IMG/VR virus record: IMGVR_UViG_3300034198_027426
Coordinates: 1 to 42,869 of that record
Length of the DNA stretch: 42,869 nt
From: a virus
Direction: 5' to 3' (one strand)
Shown here one piece after another: positions 7,297 to 15,774 of this stretch. Each line of letters begins with the position of its first letter. The stretch's first letter is position 1. Made by a program: the position numbers and the translations under genes. Below the pieces are notes generated by a model. It was not told the origin of the DNA. It made no database searches and saw nothing but the letters and a program-made list of their open reading frames with translations.

Positions 7297-7664
7297 CACT
7301 CGTTCCTCTCGCGGTGGATGTACACGTAGCAGCTGCCGGCCGCGGTCAGCGCGAGGAAGCAGGCGTTGCGCTGGTCGCTCGTGGTGGGCAGGTCGTACAG
7401 CTTGTTCGCGCTGAGCACCTGGTCCTTGTTGGACGCGCCTGCGTTGGTGGTGTCGCTCGTCACGCGGCCGTACGTATCGGTCGTGCAGCGGAACGCGTAG
7501 TTCTTGTTCGCGCGCAGCAGCGGAGTGCAGCTGCTGGTGCTGGTGTTGGTGGTGACGTCGTTGGCCGCACCAGTGTAGTCGTCGCCGGCCAGCACAATGC
7601 CGCCGAGGGTCAACACCAGAACAACCGCACACAGCGCATACAGCTTGTAACCGAGAGTCTTCAT
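7296..7664 (-). CDS. Secreted small Cys-containing protein
   Basis: 122 residues. MKTLGYKLYALCAVVLVLTLGGIVLAG is a good Sec signal peptide or membrane anchor with a basic N-region. The mature domain has four Cys (near residues 46, 60, 102 and 112) that could form disulfides outside the cytoplasm. AGGAG lies upstream of the ATG, and its stop overlaps the fibre gene's start (ATGA). No family is recognised. It may act at the envelope, for example in exclusion or virion egress, or decorate the virion. Confidence 0.7.
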   Translation of the reverse strand: MKTLGYKLYALCAVVLVLTLGGIVLAGDDYTGAANDVTTNTSTSSCTPLLRANKNYAFRCTTDTYGRVTSDTTNAGASNKDQVLSANKLYDLPTTSDQRNACFLALTAAGSCYVYIHRERNE

Positions 7665-7665
7665 G

Positions 7666-10600
7666 TCACTTGCTCCTGTTTTTGAATTGCTTGACGTCTG
7701 ACTTCATCTTGTCACTGGCGTACTTCATATCCTGTTTGGGGTTGGTCATCCCCTCAAAGGCACCCTTCAGTTGGTTGGGTGCTTCCTTGCCAGCCTTGCG
7801 GATGTCCTTGATGTCCTGCTTCTCGGTGCGAGTGAACTCCTGCCGCGGGGTGCCAGGCTTGCCGGCAGGAATGACGCGCGCCCCGAGCAGCTTGGCGGCC
7901 GCCTGCCCGGTGGTCAGAACAGGCTTCGCCGGGTACCGGTGGTCCTGGCCGCCCAGCTTGCCCGTCTGCTTCAGCGTGTTCAACGTGCGCGGCACCACCG
8001 GGAGCATGTAGTCCAGAGCCATGTCTGCGACCTGCGGCTTGGCGTCCCGCCACGTCTTGATTTCAGGGTTGTACTGCGGAGCGACCGGAGCGCCGAGCGC
8101 CTGCAGCTTGGGCTGAATGGCGTACTTGTCGACGAGCGAACCTTCGAACGGGAGGCGGCCGCAGTTGAGCAGCACCTTCGCGATGGTGCTCCCTTCCGGC
8201 GTACCCTGCAGGTATGGCAGGAACTCGTTGAACGCCTGCATGTCCCAGTACTGCGGACGGCCCTTGTCGTCGTGCCACCAGAGCGCCATCGCGCCCGGAT
8301 GCAGCGCCTTCACCTGCGCCGGCTGGTTCTCCCAGCCCTTCTGAATCTGCTCGTCGGTGACGCCGTTGATGTGACGAGCAGTCAGAATGCCGCCGTAGAC
8401 GCCACCCAGCACCGCAGCCATCTTCAGCGCGTGAGCGCGCAGGCCAGGTTCGCCGTCCAGCAGGCGACCTGCGAACTGCGTGTACGTGCGCGCCATCTCG
8501 GTCTTGATGCCGAGGTAGGGGTTGAGCCCGAGGCCCACCGCCGCGCTGTTCTGTAGCCGGCGGATGGCCGGGGCAGTGCGGTCCAGCATCGGGAAGGATG
8601 CCTGCACGCGACGCGCTGCTTCGCGCTCGATGAGCTTCTGCACTTCCCGCTGGTCGCCCGCGCCGTACCGGAATTGGTCACCGAGGAAGGACTTCGCCTT
8701 CTGGATGTCGGTGACTCGGCCGGTGGTCAGGTCGATGCCACCGCGCTCCAGCAGCCCAGTCCAGCTGGTGTACTTCGCCGCCTCATCGACCATCGAGAAC
8801 ATGTGGCCGAGCCCGTTCTTCGCCTGGCCGACGCCCTCCATGCCTGCCTTCATGCCGTTAATGGCCATGCCCATCAGGCCGTGGTCCTTCTCCTCGTACT
8901 TCCCAGCGAGGTGCTTCTCCAGCATGTTGGTCGCGCCGCGCATCTCAGCCGCGTCGTATGTGCCGAAGCTGCCGAACAGCTCCTTCGCGCGCAGCATGCG
9001 CGCCGAGCGCACCGCCACCTCGACGTCCTTGATGGTGCTGGACTCACCGATGCGGCCGAGGAACGCACCGCCGCCCTTGCCGAACGCCTTCATGTCCTGC
9101 GACATGTTGACGAGGTGGCGCGTCATCGACCACGGGCTGACGTTCGCGCCGCTCATCATCATGCCGACGGCGTTGCCCTGAATCTGGTTCATCCATGGGC
9201 CGACACCGCCGAGCACGACCTGGTTGAACTTGACGAAGCGGGCCAGCTTGTTGAACGCGCTCGCCGACTCCTTGGCCGCCCGCGGCATGTCCACCAGCAT
9301 CTCGTGAAAGTCCGGATGCAGGAACCCGCCCGCCGCCAGCCCGTGCAGACCCTGATGCGGCTGGCCGTTCTGGCCGAGCAGCTGTACGAACTTGCGTCCG
9401 TCCGACGTCAGCCCCTGCCCCGCCGCGTACGGACGGAAGATGTCCGGCCCCATCAGGCTGACGTCCTTCCACACGGTCAGGTTGGCGATGAGTGCCTTCT
9501 GCCGGCTGATGGTGGTCGCGAGGCGGATGAGCCCGTGGTCCGTCTCACCGAGAATCTCGCGAATCATGTCGGGCAACTCGGCCCGCGCCTTGGTGCTGCG
9601 CAGCCAGCCCGAGAGGACCGGCGACTCGTGCGCCGACTCGTTGTACCCGTCGGTGCCGATGAGCGTGTTCAGCTGGATGTTGGCCTGCCGGCGCTGCTCC
9701 GCGGGGCTCGCGGTCTGGAATCGCGGGTCCTTCTTGATGTTGTTCTCGATGAGCCAGTCTTCCCACTTCCGCATCTTCGCGGCGTCCTTGCTGACAATCT
9801 CGGCGTACCGGCCGGGCTTGAGCATGTAGCGGTCGTACAGGTTCACCGCGTAGTGGCGGATGAAGTCGTCCATCTCCGGGCTGCCGGTCGTCTCGCCGGC
9901 TTCACCCAACCTGGGCGCGAGCTGGTGAATCAGCTGGTCGTCGAGGCTGATGCCCTGCTTCACGCGCTCCGCGAACTCCTGCGCGTGCTGCGCCCACTGC
10001 GACCAGTTCCGGCCGAACTGCTCGGGGTCCATCTCGTTCAAGAGAACCTTGTTCCAGTCCTCGACGAAGCCCTGCATCCGGTCCTTGGGGATGCCGCCGA
10101 ACTGCTCGGCTACGCCCTTCATCACAGCTTCGCCGATGCCCTCGGAGAACTGGCCAGACTGCAGCGTGTACTGCGTCATGGCCAGCTGAGCGGCCGAACG
10201 GCGCACCTTGTTGAAAGTGCCACGAGCGGTGACCGGGATGAACTTCTTCACCAGCTGGAATGCAGCTTCGCCCGCCTGCTGCATCCAGGTCCCCAACACC
10301 TTGCCCTGCGCAGGGTTGTCGTCAGGCCGCGGGGGCGGAGGCTCGCCGGGTGGGGGCGGAGGAGGCGGCGGCTCACCCGGAGGAGGTGGCGGAGGCGGGG
10401 GCAGCTTCTCGGCCGCGGGAGCAGGAGCGTCCAGCGGAGGCAGGACGATGCTCTTCGGGTCAGCGATGGCCGGGTCGGTCGGCGGAGGCTGGCCGGCCTC
10501 AATCATCTGCGTGCGCTGCTTGGCGAGCGCCTCTTCCTTCGTGCGCTCCGCTTCGAAGTCGGCGGCCGCCTTCAGCTCCTTCTGCTTCTTGATGATGGCG

Positions 10601-12756
10601 TCGAGTTCAGCGTCGCCGTGCTGGTCGCGAAGCGCGCCAACCGCCTTCACGTCTTCGGCCGGGACCTCATGCAGCAATCCGAACTGCATGTCGCTGTAGC
10701 GATGACCGAGCACCTCGCCGTTGTCACCCAGCTTCACCTCGGCGGAGATGTCGCCCGGCGACGGCTGAGGTAGCGGGTTGGGCAGATGCTCCGAAGGCTC
10801 GGGCGGCATGATGCGCAACATCCCGTTCTGGCCGTCGGACGCGAGGAAGCCCAGCTTCTCGCCCATTTCGGTCTTGACGCGAACAAGGCCACGCGCGCGC
10901 AACGACTCCCGCTTGATGTACGGGTCGTTGATGGCATGAATGCCAACGCTGCCGTCGTCGTACGACACCATCACGACGCCGTTCTCCAGCAAGTCTGGAG
11001 CCTGGTGCGCGAATTCGAGGTCCTCCGCCGGAATCGACGCCAGGTCGGTGCCCAGCCCACCGAGCCGGCCCTTGGGCAGCTTCGCGGTGGCTGATTCGAC
11101 CTTGCCGGCGTAGTACCGGCGGAGGATTTCAGAGTACATGGGGCTGTTCAGCGCTTCCTGCGTCGCGAAAGTGCTGTTCTTCATCAGGTCTTCCAAGTCT
11201 TTCTGCGAAAGACCGTCGAGACTCTGGATGTTGTGCGAAATGGCGGTGCCGTCCGGCTGAACGGTGACGTCTTTCACCACCAAGTCGCCCTTCGGCGTGG
11301 TGGTGATGACCTGCGCGGCCGGTTCCGGCGGACGAACGCGGCGATTCGGCGACGCTGGAGTGCCATTCGGCCCGAACTTGGCCGACGGCTGCGTAGTCGG
11401 AGGCGTGTACTCGACGTGCGGAGCGCTCGCGAGAGCGTTCACAAGGTCGTGAGCCTGCTCCGGAGGCGTGAAAGCCACCGGCCGCATGGCGCTCTCCATG
11501 CCTGCGGCGGTTTCCTGGCTGAAGTCGGTGAGGTTCCGAGCCGCGCCCAGCAGCTTCCCGCCGCCATGGAAGACGCCGTTCATCACCGCGCCCTCGATGG
11601 GGTTCTCACCCTGCACCGCAGAGGCGAAGGCACCACCACCGAGCGCCGTTCCGAAGGTTGCACCCTCCCCGAGGCCTACTCCGTAGAGGGGCAGCACGAC
11701 ACCTTGGTGCAGGATGGGCTTCATCACCGCTGAAGCGTCCTCCGCGGTGACCGCGCCGGGCTTGGTCTTCGGCAGCCCACGCACGCCCTCGCCCACGTTG
11801 CCGCCACCGGCAAGCGTGTCGAGCGCAGCTTGGAAGCCCGCGGTCAGGTCCGTCTCGCCAACCTTCATCTTCGTGGGGTCGACAGGCTGCCCGGCCACGC
11901 CCTGATTCGCGGGCTCGCCGCTGATGGGGCTGACCGCCTCCCGGTACGCGTACTCCATCGCAGGACCAACGCCCGGAGCCTTGCCGATGACGTTGGCCAT
12001 GCGGCCGCCCGTGTTGTCGACGACAGCCTTGGCCGCGGGCTGCACGTACTTCTTCGCGATGTCGCCGGCAGCGTTGTACGCCGGCCGCACGCCGGGGCTC
12101 ACTGCGTCGGTGAAGGCTGCGAGCGCCTTGAGCACCGGATGCTCAGTCGGCGGCTCGGGCGGAGCGGGCTGGCCGCGGGTGGCCTGCTCGACCGTCGGAG
12201 CGCCACCCAGGTATTGCGACTCGGGCGTCTCAGCGGGAGCCGCCTCGCTCCGGTTCGCACCGAGTGCGGCCGCGCCGGCACCGACGGTCGCAGCCCCACC
12301 GAACACGTCCTTCCAGAAGAGGTCGTGCTTGTCTCGAAACTTCGCTGCCTCGGCGCGCCCGGCCGGAGACTCGAACTCCCGCAGGTCAGAGCGACGTTCA
12401 ACCGAGTTGGCCAAGTTGGTAGTCTCCGCCACCCTCGTTCGCGTCATTTTCTCGAACATAGGAGCGGCCGGAGCATATGGGTCCTGCATCTTCTTCGCGT
12501 CTTCAGGCACGACCCAGTTGTTGTACGAAGGAGTCACTCCGTTGACTTGAGCCGGCAGCACAGAGCCGGCACCGGAGAAAGCCGGGTCGACGCTGTGCTC
12601 TTGGGTGAGCGGGATGACCGGCGTGCCCAGCTCGTGGAGCTTGTCCGAAACGATTGCCGCGGACGCACCCTTCTCCGCGGCAGTCTTGCCCGCGTCCTTC
12701 CCGACCGTGCGCGCAAACTCTTCCAGCGCGTCGAGGATTGCAGACCCTTCGGACAT
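7666..12756 (-). CDS. Giant internal virion/ejection-type protein (1696 aa)
   Basis: 1696 residues, the largest gene. The N-terminal third is Ala/Gly/Pro-rich, with a glycine-rich hydrophobic stretch near residues 350-415. At about residues 775-812 there is a polyproline tract with repeated GEPPPP units, preceded by a charged coiled coil. The second half is helical and rich in charged residues (residues about 815-1600), ending in a basic lysine-rich tail. Size, composition and position next to two other Q/G-rich proteins fit ejection proteins that leave the capsid with the DNA. A hidden enzymatic domain cannot be excluded. Start supported by AAAGGAG. Confidence 0.75.
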   Translation of the reverse strand: MSEGSAILDALEEFARTVGKDAGKTAAEKGASAAIVSDKLHELGTPVIPLTQEHSVDPAFSGAGSVLPAQVNGVTPSYNNWVVPEDAKKMQDPYAPAAPMFEKMTRTRVAETTNLANSVERRSDLREFESPAGRAEAAKFRDKHDLFWKDVFGGAATVGAGAAALGANRSEAAPAETPESQYLGGAPTVEQATRGQPAPPEPPTEHPVLKALAAFTDAVSPGVRPAYNAAGDIAKKYVQPAAKAVVDNTGGRMANVIGKAPGVGPAMEYAYREAVSPISGEPANQGVAGQPVDPTKMKVGETDLTAGFQAALDTLAGGGNVGEGVRGLPKTKPGAVTAEDASAVMKPILHQGVVLPLYGVGLGEGATFGTALGGGAFASAVQGENPIEGAVMNGVFHGGGKLLGAARNLTDFSQETAAGMESAMRPVAFTPPEQAHDLVNALASAPHVEYTPPTTQPSAKFGPNGTPASPNRRVRPPEPAAQVITTTPKGDLVVKDVTVQPDGTAISHNIQSLDGLSQKDLEDLMKNSTFATQEALNSPMYSEILRRYYAGKVESATAKLPKGRLGGLGTDLASIPAEDLEFAHQAPDLLENGVVMVSYDDGSVGIHAINDPYIKRESLRARGLVRVKTEMGEKLGFLASDGQNGMLRIMPPEPSEHLPNPLPQPSPGDISAEVKLGDNGEVLGHRYSDMQFGLLHEVPAEDVKAVGALRDQHGDAELDAIIKKQKELKAAADFEAERTKEEALAKQRTQMIEAGQPPPTDPAIADPKSIVLPPLDAPAPAAEKLPPPPPPPPGEPPPPPPPPGEPPPPRPDDNPAQGKVLGTWMQQAGEAAFQLVKKFIPVTARGTFNKVRRSAAQLAMTQYTLQSGQFSEGIGEAVMKGVAEQFGGIPKDRMQGFVEDWNKVLLNEMDPEQFGRNWSQWAQHAQEFAERVKQGISLDDQLIHQLAPRLGEAGETTGSPEMDDFIRHYAVNLYDRYMLKPGRYAEIVSKDAAKMRKWEDWLIENNIKKDPRFQTASPAEQRRQANIQLNTLIGTDGYNESAHESPVLSGWLRSTKARAELPDMIREILGETDHGLIRLATTISRQKALIANLTVWKDVSLMGPDIFRPYAAGQGLTSDGRKFVQLLGQNGQPHQGLHGLAAGGFLHPDFHEMLVDMPRAAKESASAFNKLARFVKFNQVVLGGVGPWMNQIQGNAVGMMMSGANVSPWSMTRHLVNMSQDMKAFGKGGGAFLGRIGESSTIKDVEVAVRSARMLRAKELFGSFGTYDAAEMRGATNMLEKHLAGKYEEKDHGLMGMAINGMKAGMEGVGQAKNGLGHMFSMVDEAAKYTSWTGLLERGGIDLTTGRVTDIQKAKSFLGDQFRYGAGDQREVQKLIEREAARRVQASFPMLDRTAPAIRRLQNSAAVGLGLNPYLGIKTEMARTYTQFAGRLLDGEPGLRAHALKMAAVLGGVYGGILTARHINGVTDEQIQKGWENQPAQVKALHPGAMALWWHDDKGRPQYWDMQAFNEFLPYLQGTPEGSTIAKVLLNCGRLPFEGSLVDKYAIQPKLQALGAPVAPQYNPEIKTWRDAKPQVADMALDYMLPVVPRTLNTLKQTGKLGGQDHRYPAKPVLTTGQAAAKLLGARVIPAGKPGTPRQEFTRTEKQDIKDIRKAGKEAPNQLKGAFEGMTNPKQDMKYASDKMKSDVKQFKNRSK

Positions 12757-12765
12757 GTGGCTCCT

Positions 12766-14148
12766 TTACTCCTCTTCCTGCGGAAGCGGCGGGTACGGCT
12801 CCAGACCGCGGGCGACTCGCAGCTCGTTCGCCAGCGAGCGCGTGTCCTTGAGAATCTGCAAGGTGGTGGGCGAGTTGAGCAGCTCGGGATGCGCGGCGAG
12901 GTTGGAGTACGCCGTGCTGATTTTGCCGAACAGCGCGTCGTCCTTCGCGTTCAGTGCCATCTTGCGGCCATCCGCCTTGTCCTTCAGCGCGGCACGAGCC
13001 GTCTGCGCACGCTGAAGAATGCCCTGCAGCTGCACGTTGGTCTGCTGCATGCGGTCCCAGTGCGAGATGAACGCGCGCTGCTGCTTGTCGTCCAGACCTT
13101 CCAGTTCCGCCTGCGCGTGAAGTGCATAGCGCCGGTCGAGCCCTTGCTCGGTCAGCTGCTTCACATCCATGCGCGTCTGACCCTTGACGGTGTTGTTCGC
13201 CAGCTGGCCGACCTGAGTCACTGCGTTCGCATCGATGCGACCCTGGGCCTGCAGGTCGTACTTCTGCTGCTCGTACATCTTCAGCAGGTACGGCATGTCC
13301 TTGCGGCGCACTCGCTGATGGACGAACTGCTCGTGCTGCTGCTGCTCGGCCTCAGCCTGACGCTGCTCTGGCGTCAGCGACGCCTGCCGCTGCGCTTCCA
13401 TCCGCTGCTCGGGCGACATCTGGTCGACCGTGCCCGGCTGCCCGTAGCCGTTCAGCTGCTCAGGCCGCATGCCTTCACCCTGCTGGCCCTGCCACACAGG
13501 CAGCTCCTGAGTGCTCGGAATCTCCGGACCCTGGTTGCTGCCGAGGAAGAGCGAGTTCTGCGTGTCCTGCGGCCGGCCGATGGGCTGCGACGAGCCAAGC
13601 ATCGGTCGCTGGCCTTGCGGAGGCGCGGTCGGACCAGACTGCTGGGGCGGAGGAGCGGCTGTCGCGGGCTGACCGGCGAAGCCGCGGGCACCAAGACCGG
13701 GCTGAGGAGGCGGAGCGTAGCCGGCTCCAGCCGGACCCATGGGGCCACCGCTCGGGCTGACCGTGCCGGGGGCGCTGACTCCGTCGGGACCGACATCCGG
13801 AACAGAGCCGGCGGCTGCCCTGTCGAGGTACGAGAGCGTGGCGCTCGGGTCGCCGATGCGAGCCTTGTGCTTGCGCAGTTCAGTCTGCGCATCCGACTGA
13901 CCAGACCGGATGAGGTCGATGGACTCCTTGGTCTTGGGGTGGCCCAAGCCGGCGATGCCGCGCAGCAGTGGCTCCGAGATGCCCGGCTCGACGAACTCGT
14001 TGTCCGCGGCCTCCTGTCGCAGACGCTCGTCTTCCTGACGCTTCAGGTCGTCGTTGCGCTGCTTGAAGGACGAGAGCCCGCCGGCCAGACCCTCCGCACC
14101 CTGGGTAATCAGGTCGACCGGTCGGAAGCTCGTGTACATGTCTGCCAT
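12766..14148 (-). CDS. Q/P-rich coiled-coil internal virion-type protein
   Basis: 460 residues. The N-terminal 50 residues are a charged helix, residues about 95-240 are Pro/Gly/Gln-rich and probably disordered, and residues about 245-440 form a long Gln/Glu-rich coiled coil. There is no signal peptide and no enzyme motif. GGAG precedes the ATG. It lies between the giant protein and a G-rich protein, matching the trio of internal core proteins in many podoviruses. A role in capsid core or DNA ejection is inferred from that order. Confidence 0.68.
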   Translation of the reverse strand: MADMYTSFRPVDLITQGAEGLAGGLSSFKQRNDDLKRQEDERLRQEAADNEFVEPGISEPLLRGIAGLGHPKTKESIDLIRSGQSDAQTELRKHKARIGDPSATLSYLDRAAAGSVPDVGPDGVSAPGTVSPSGGPMGPAGAGYAPPPQPGLGARGFAGQPATAAPPPQQSGPTAPPQGQRPMLGSSQPIGRPQDTQNSLFLGSNQGPEIPSTQELPVWQGQQGEGMRPEQLNGYGQPGTVDQMSPEQRMEAQRQASLTPEQRQAEAEQQQHEQFVHQRVRRKDMPYLLKMYEQQKYDLQAQGRIDANAVTQVGQLANNTVKGQTRMDVKQLTEQGLDRRYALHAQAELEGLDDKQQRAFISHWDRMQQTNVQLQGILQRAQTARAALKDKADGRKMALNAKDDALFGKISTAYSNLAAHPELLNSPTTLQILKDTRSLANELRVARGLEPYPPLPQEEE

Positions 14149-14157
14149 GGTGTCTCC

Positions 14158-15192
14158 TCAGTACGGCGCAGGACCTGAACCGGCACGGCCCAACCCACTC
14201 AGGCCGCCGCTCGGACGGCCAGTGTTCATCGCTCTGCCGCCACCACCATTGGCGCTGCCTGCCGGTGGCACCGGATTGCTGTATCCACCCTGCGGCGGTG
14301 CGTACCCACCGGGGTAGCTCTGCCCTCCGCCTGCCCCGCCCGAGTAACCCGTGGGGTAGGCCAGCTGTCCACCAGGCACAGCAGCACCCGCTAGACCAGC
14401 GAACCCCTTGCTCCCCGCGCCGCCGTCGTTGATGCCGTACGCTCCCAAAACGCCGTCGAGGATTCCGCCGACCAGTGCGCCGCCGGCACCCGCCCGGTTC
14501 TGAGCCAGGCCGTAGTTCGACTTCGTCACGTCGTTGGCGACCTGCAACGCATTCAGCCCAGCCTGCCGCTGACCGAGGTCAGCGCTGTTGAGAAGGTTCA
14601 GCGCCTGGCCGCGCAGCTGTTCACGCTGCTGCAAATACGGCATGGCCGACGCGTACGCGCCCTGCTGCCCCATCAGACTGCCGTAGCCACCTTGAATGCC
14701 GTTGTTGCGCGCGTTGCTCGCTCCTTCGGCCGCCCCTGTCTGAACGAGGCTGTTGTATACCGGGTCCTTTGCGGGGTCGCCGCTCAAGCCGTCGATGTAC
14801 GACTGAATCTGGCTGTTGACTCGGTCATTGGCGGCGGCATTGGGGTCGACCTGCGGTCCGGCCGGCTGTGCGCCGGGGTACTTCATCGACTTCAACTGCG
14901 CGAACAGCGCGTCAGCCTGGGCTGGGTCGGCGTGCGGGTCGTGCATGTAATGCACGGCTGCCATCAGAGTGTTCCACTCTTGCGACCCGGGCTTAATACC
15001 AAGCTGGTTGGCGATGGTGCTGGCGGCGTCGCCGTAGCCGCCCAGGATGTACTTGCCTGTCTGGTCAGTGCCAGTGGCAAAAGTGTCTCCGCCGGCCCAC
15101 TGAGTGAGCGCGTTGATTTGACCCGGGTTCAGCTGGCCGAGAATGCTGTCGAGGTACGCCCTGAGTTCTGCCTGTCCTGAAGAGTCACCCAT
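14158..15192 (-). CDS. Glycine-rich internal virion-type protein
   Basis: 344 residues. The N-terminal 110 residues are helical and acidic. The middle (about 120-235) is helical with many Asn/Gln/Ala, and a glycine-rich hydrophobic patch follows (AGGALVGGILDGVLGAYG). The last 90 residues are Gly/Pro/Tyr-rich and disordered. A hydrophobic patch plus flexible tail resembles membrane-interacting ejection proteins. AAGGAG lies upstream of the ATG. It is probably the first-ejected partner of the two following genes; no homology can be asserted from the sequence alone. Confidence 0.67.
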   Translation of the reverse strand: MGDSSGQAELRAYLDSILGQLNPGQINALTQWAGGDTFATGTDQTGKYILGGYGDAASTIANQLGIKPGSQEWNTLMAAVHYMHDPHADPAQADALFAQLKSMKYPGAQPAGPQVDPNAAANDRVNSQIQSYIDGLSGDPAKDPVYNSLVQTGAAEGASNARNNGIQGGYGSLMGQQGAYASAMPYLQQREQLRGQALNLLNSADLGQRQAGLNALQVANDVTKSNYGLAQNRAGAGGALVGGILDGVLGAYGINDGGAGSKGFAGLAGAAVPGGQLAYPTGYSGGAGGGQSYPGGYAPPQGGYSNPVPPAGSANGGGGRAMNTGRPSGGLSGLGRAGSGPAPY

Positions 15193-15201
15193 GGCCGCTC
15201 C

Positions 15202-15774
15202 TTACGGGTTGTTGTCGTCGAACATCAAGACGGAGAAGACAGCGTCGGCCGCGGTGTTGGCCGCTGCGTCGAGTCGGTAGCACTGCACGTTCAACACCGT
15301 GGTTCCGACGCCGCTCATCGCAGCACAGACACACGGCTTGGTGACGTCACAGTACGACGAGGTGATGGTTGGAATCCAGAACGCGTTCGTCCGGCTGGCG
15401 TAGACCACCGTGTACGTGCCGCTGCCCGCCGCACCGATGTGAGTCACAGTCACCGACTGACCGAAGGCCATCAGCTGCGTGCAGGTACCGGTAGTACAGG
15501 GCGTAGTGGCCGCGGTCCCAACCTGAACGCCCGAGCGCGCGATGCCGCCAGTGTTGTTCAGCTTGGTCAGCGCGATGTTGGCAACCGCGCTCACGTCGCT
15601 GTTGACCAGCCGCGCGCCATGACCGCCCACCATCGTCTGGTGGATGTGGTCGAAATTCGCGTTGAGGTCAGTCGTGGTGAAGACGTCGCCAACCGACCAG
15701 ACCTTGATGGGACCAGCCAACGTCCCAAACGCAACCACGAGTACAGCAACGATGAAGGGAATCCACTTTTTCAT
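15202..15774 (-). CDS. Signal-peptide-bearing fibre-like protein
   Basis: 190 residues. MKKWIPFIVAVLVVAFGTLAG is a clear signal peptide or anchor. The mature protein begins with WSVGDVFTTTDLNANFDHI, a pattern frequent in phage tail-fibre N-domains, and then MVGGHGARLVNSDV. Six Cys in the second half suggest disulfides. Its ATG overlaps the stop of the nozzle gene (ATGA). It is likely a tail-associated protein, and the combination of an export signal with a fibre-type domain is unusual. Confidence 0.7.
   Translation of the reverse strand: MKKWIPFIVAVLVVAFGTLAGPIKVWSVGDVFTTTDLNANFDHIHQTMVGGHGARLVNSDVSAVANIALTKLNNTGGIARSGVQVGTAATTPCTTGTCTQLMAFGQSVTVTHIGAAGSGTYTVVYASRTNAFWIPTITSSYCDVTKPCVCAAMSGVGTTVLNVQCYRLDAAANTAADAVFSVLMFDDNNP

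Noticed and set aside
10321-10440. Tandem DNA repeat
   Set aside because: It is the coding sequence of the polyproline GEPPPP stretch in the giant protein and keeps the frame.
11830-14178. Very long plus-strand open frame of 782 codons
   Set aside because: Antisense shadow of the internal virion genes: Arg/Leu/Val-rich, no domains, no promoter. Long antisense frames are expected in GC-rich DNA.
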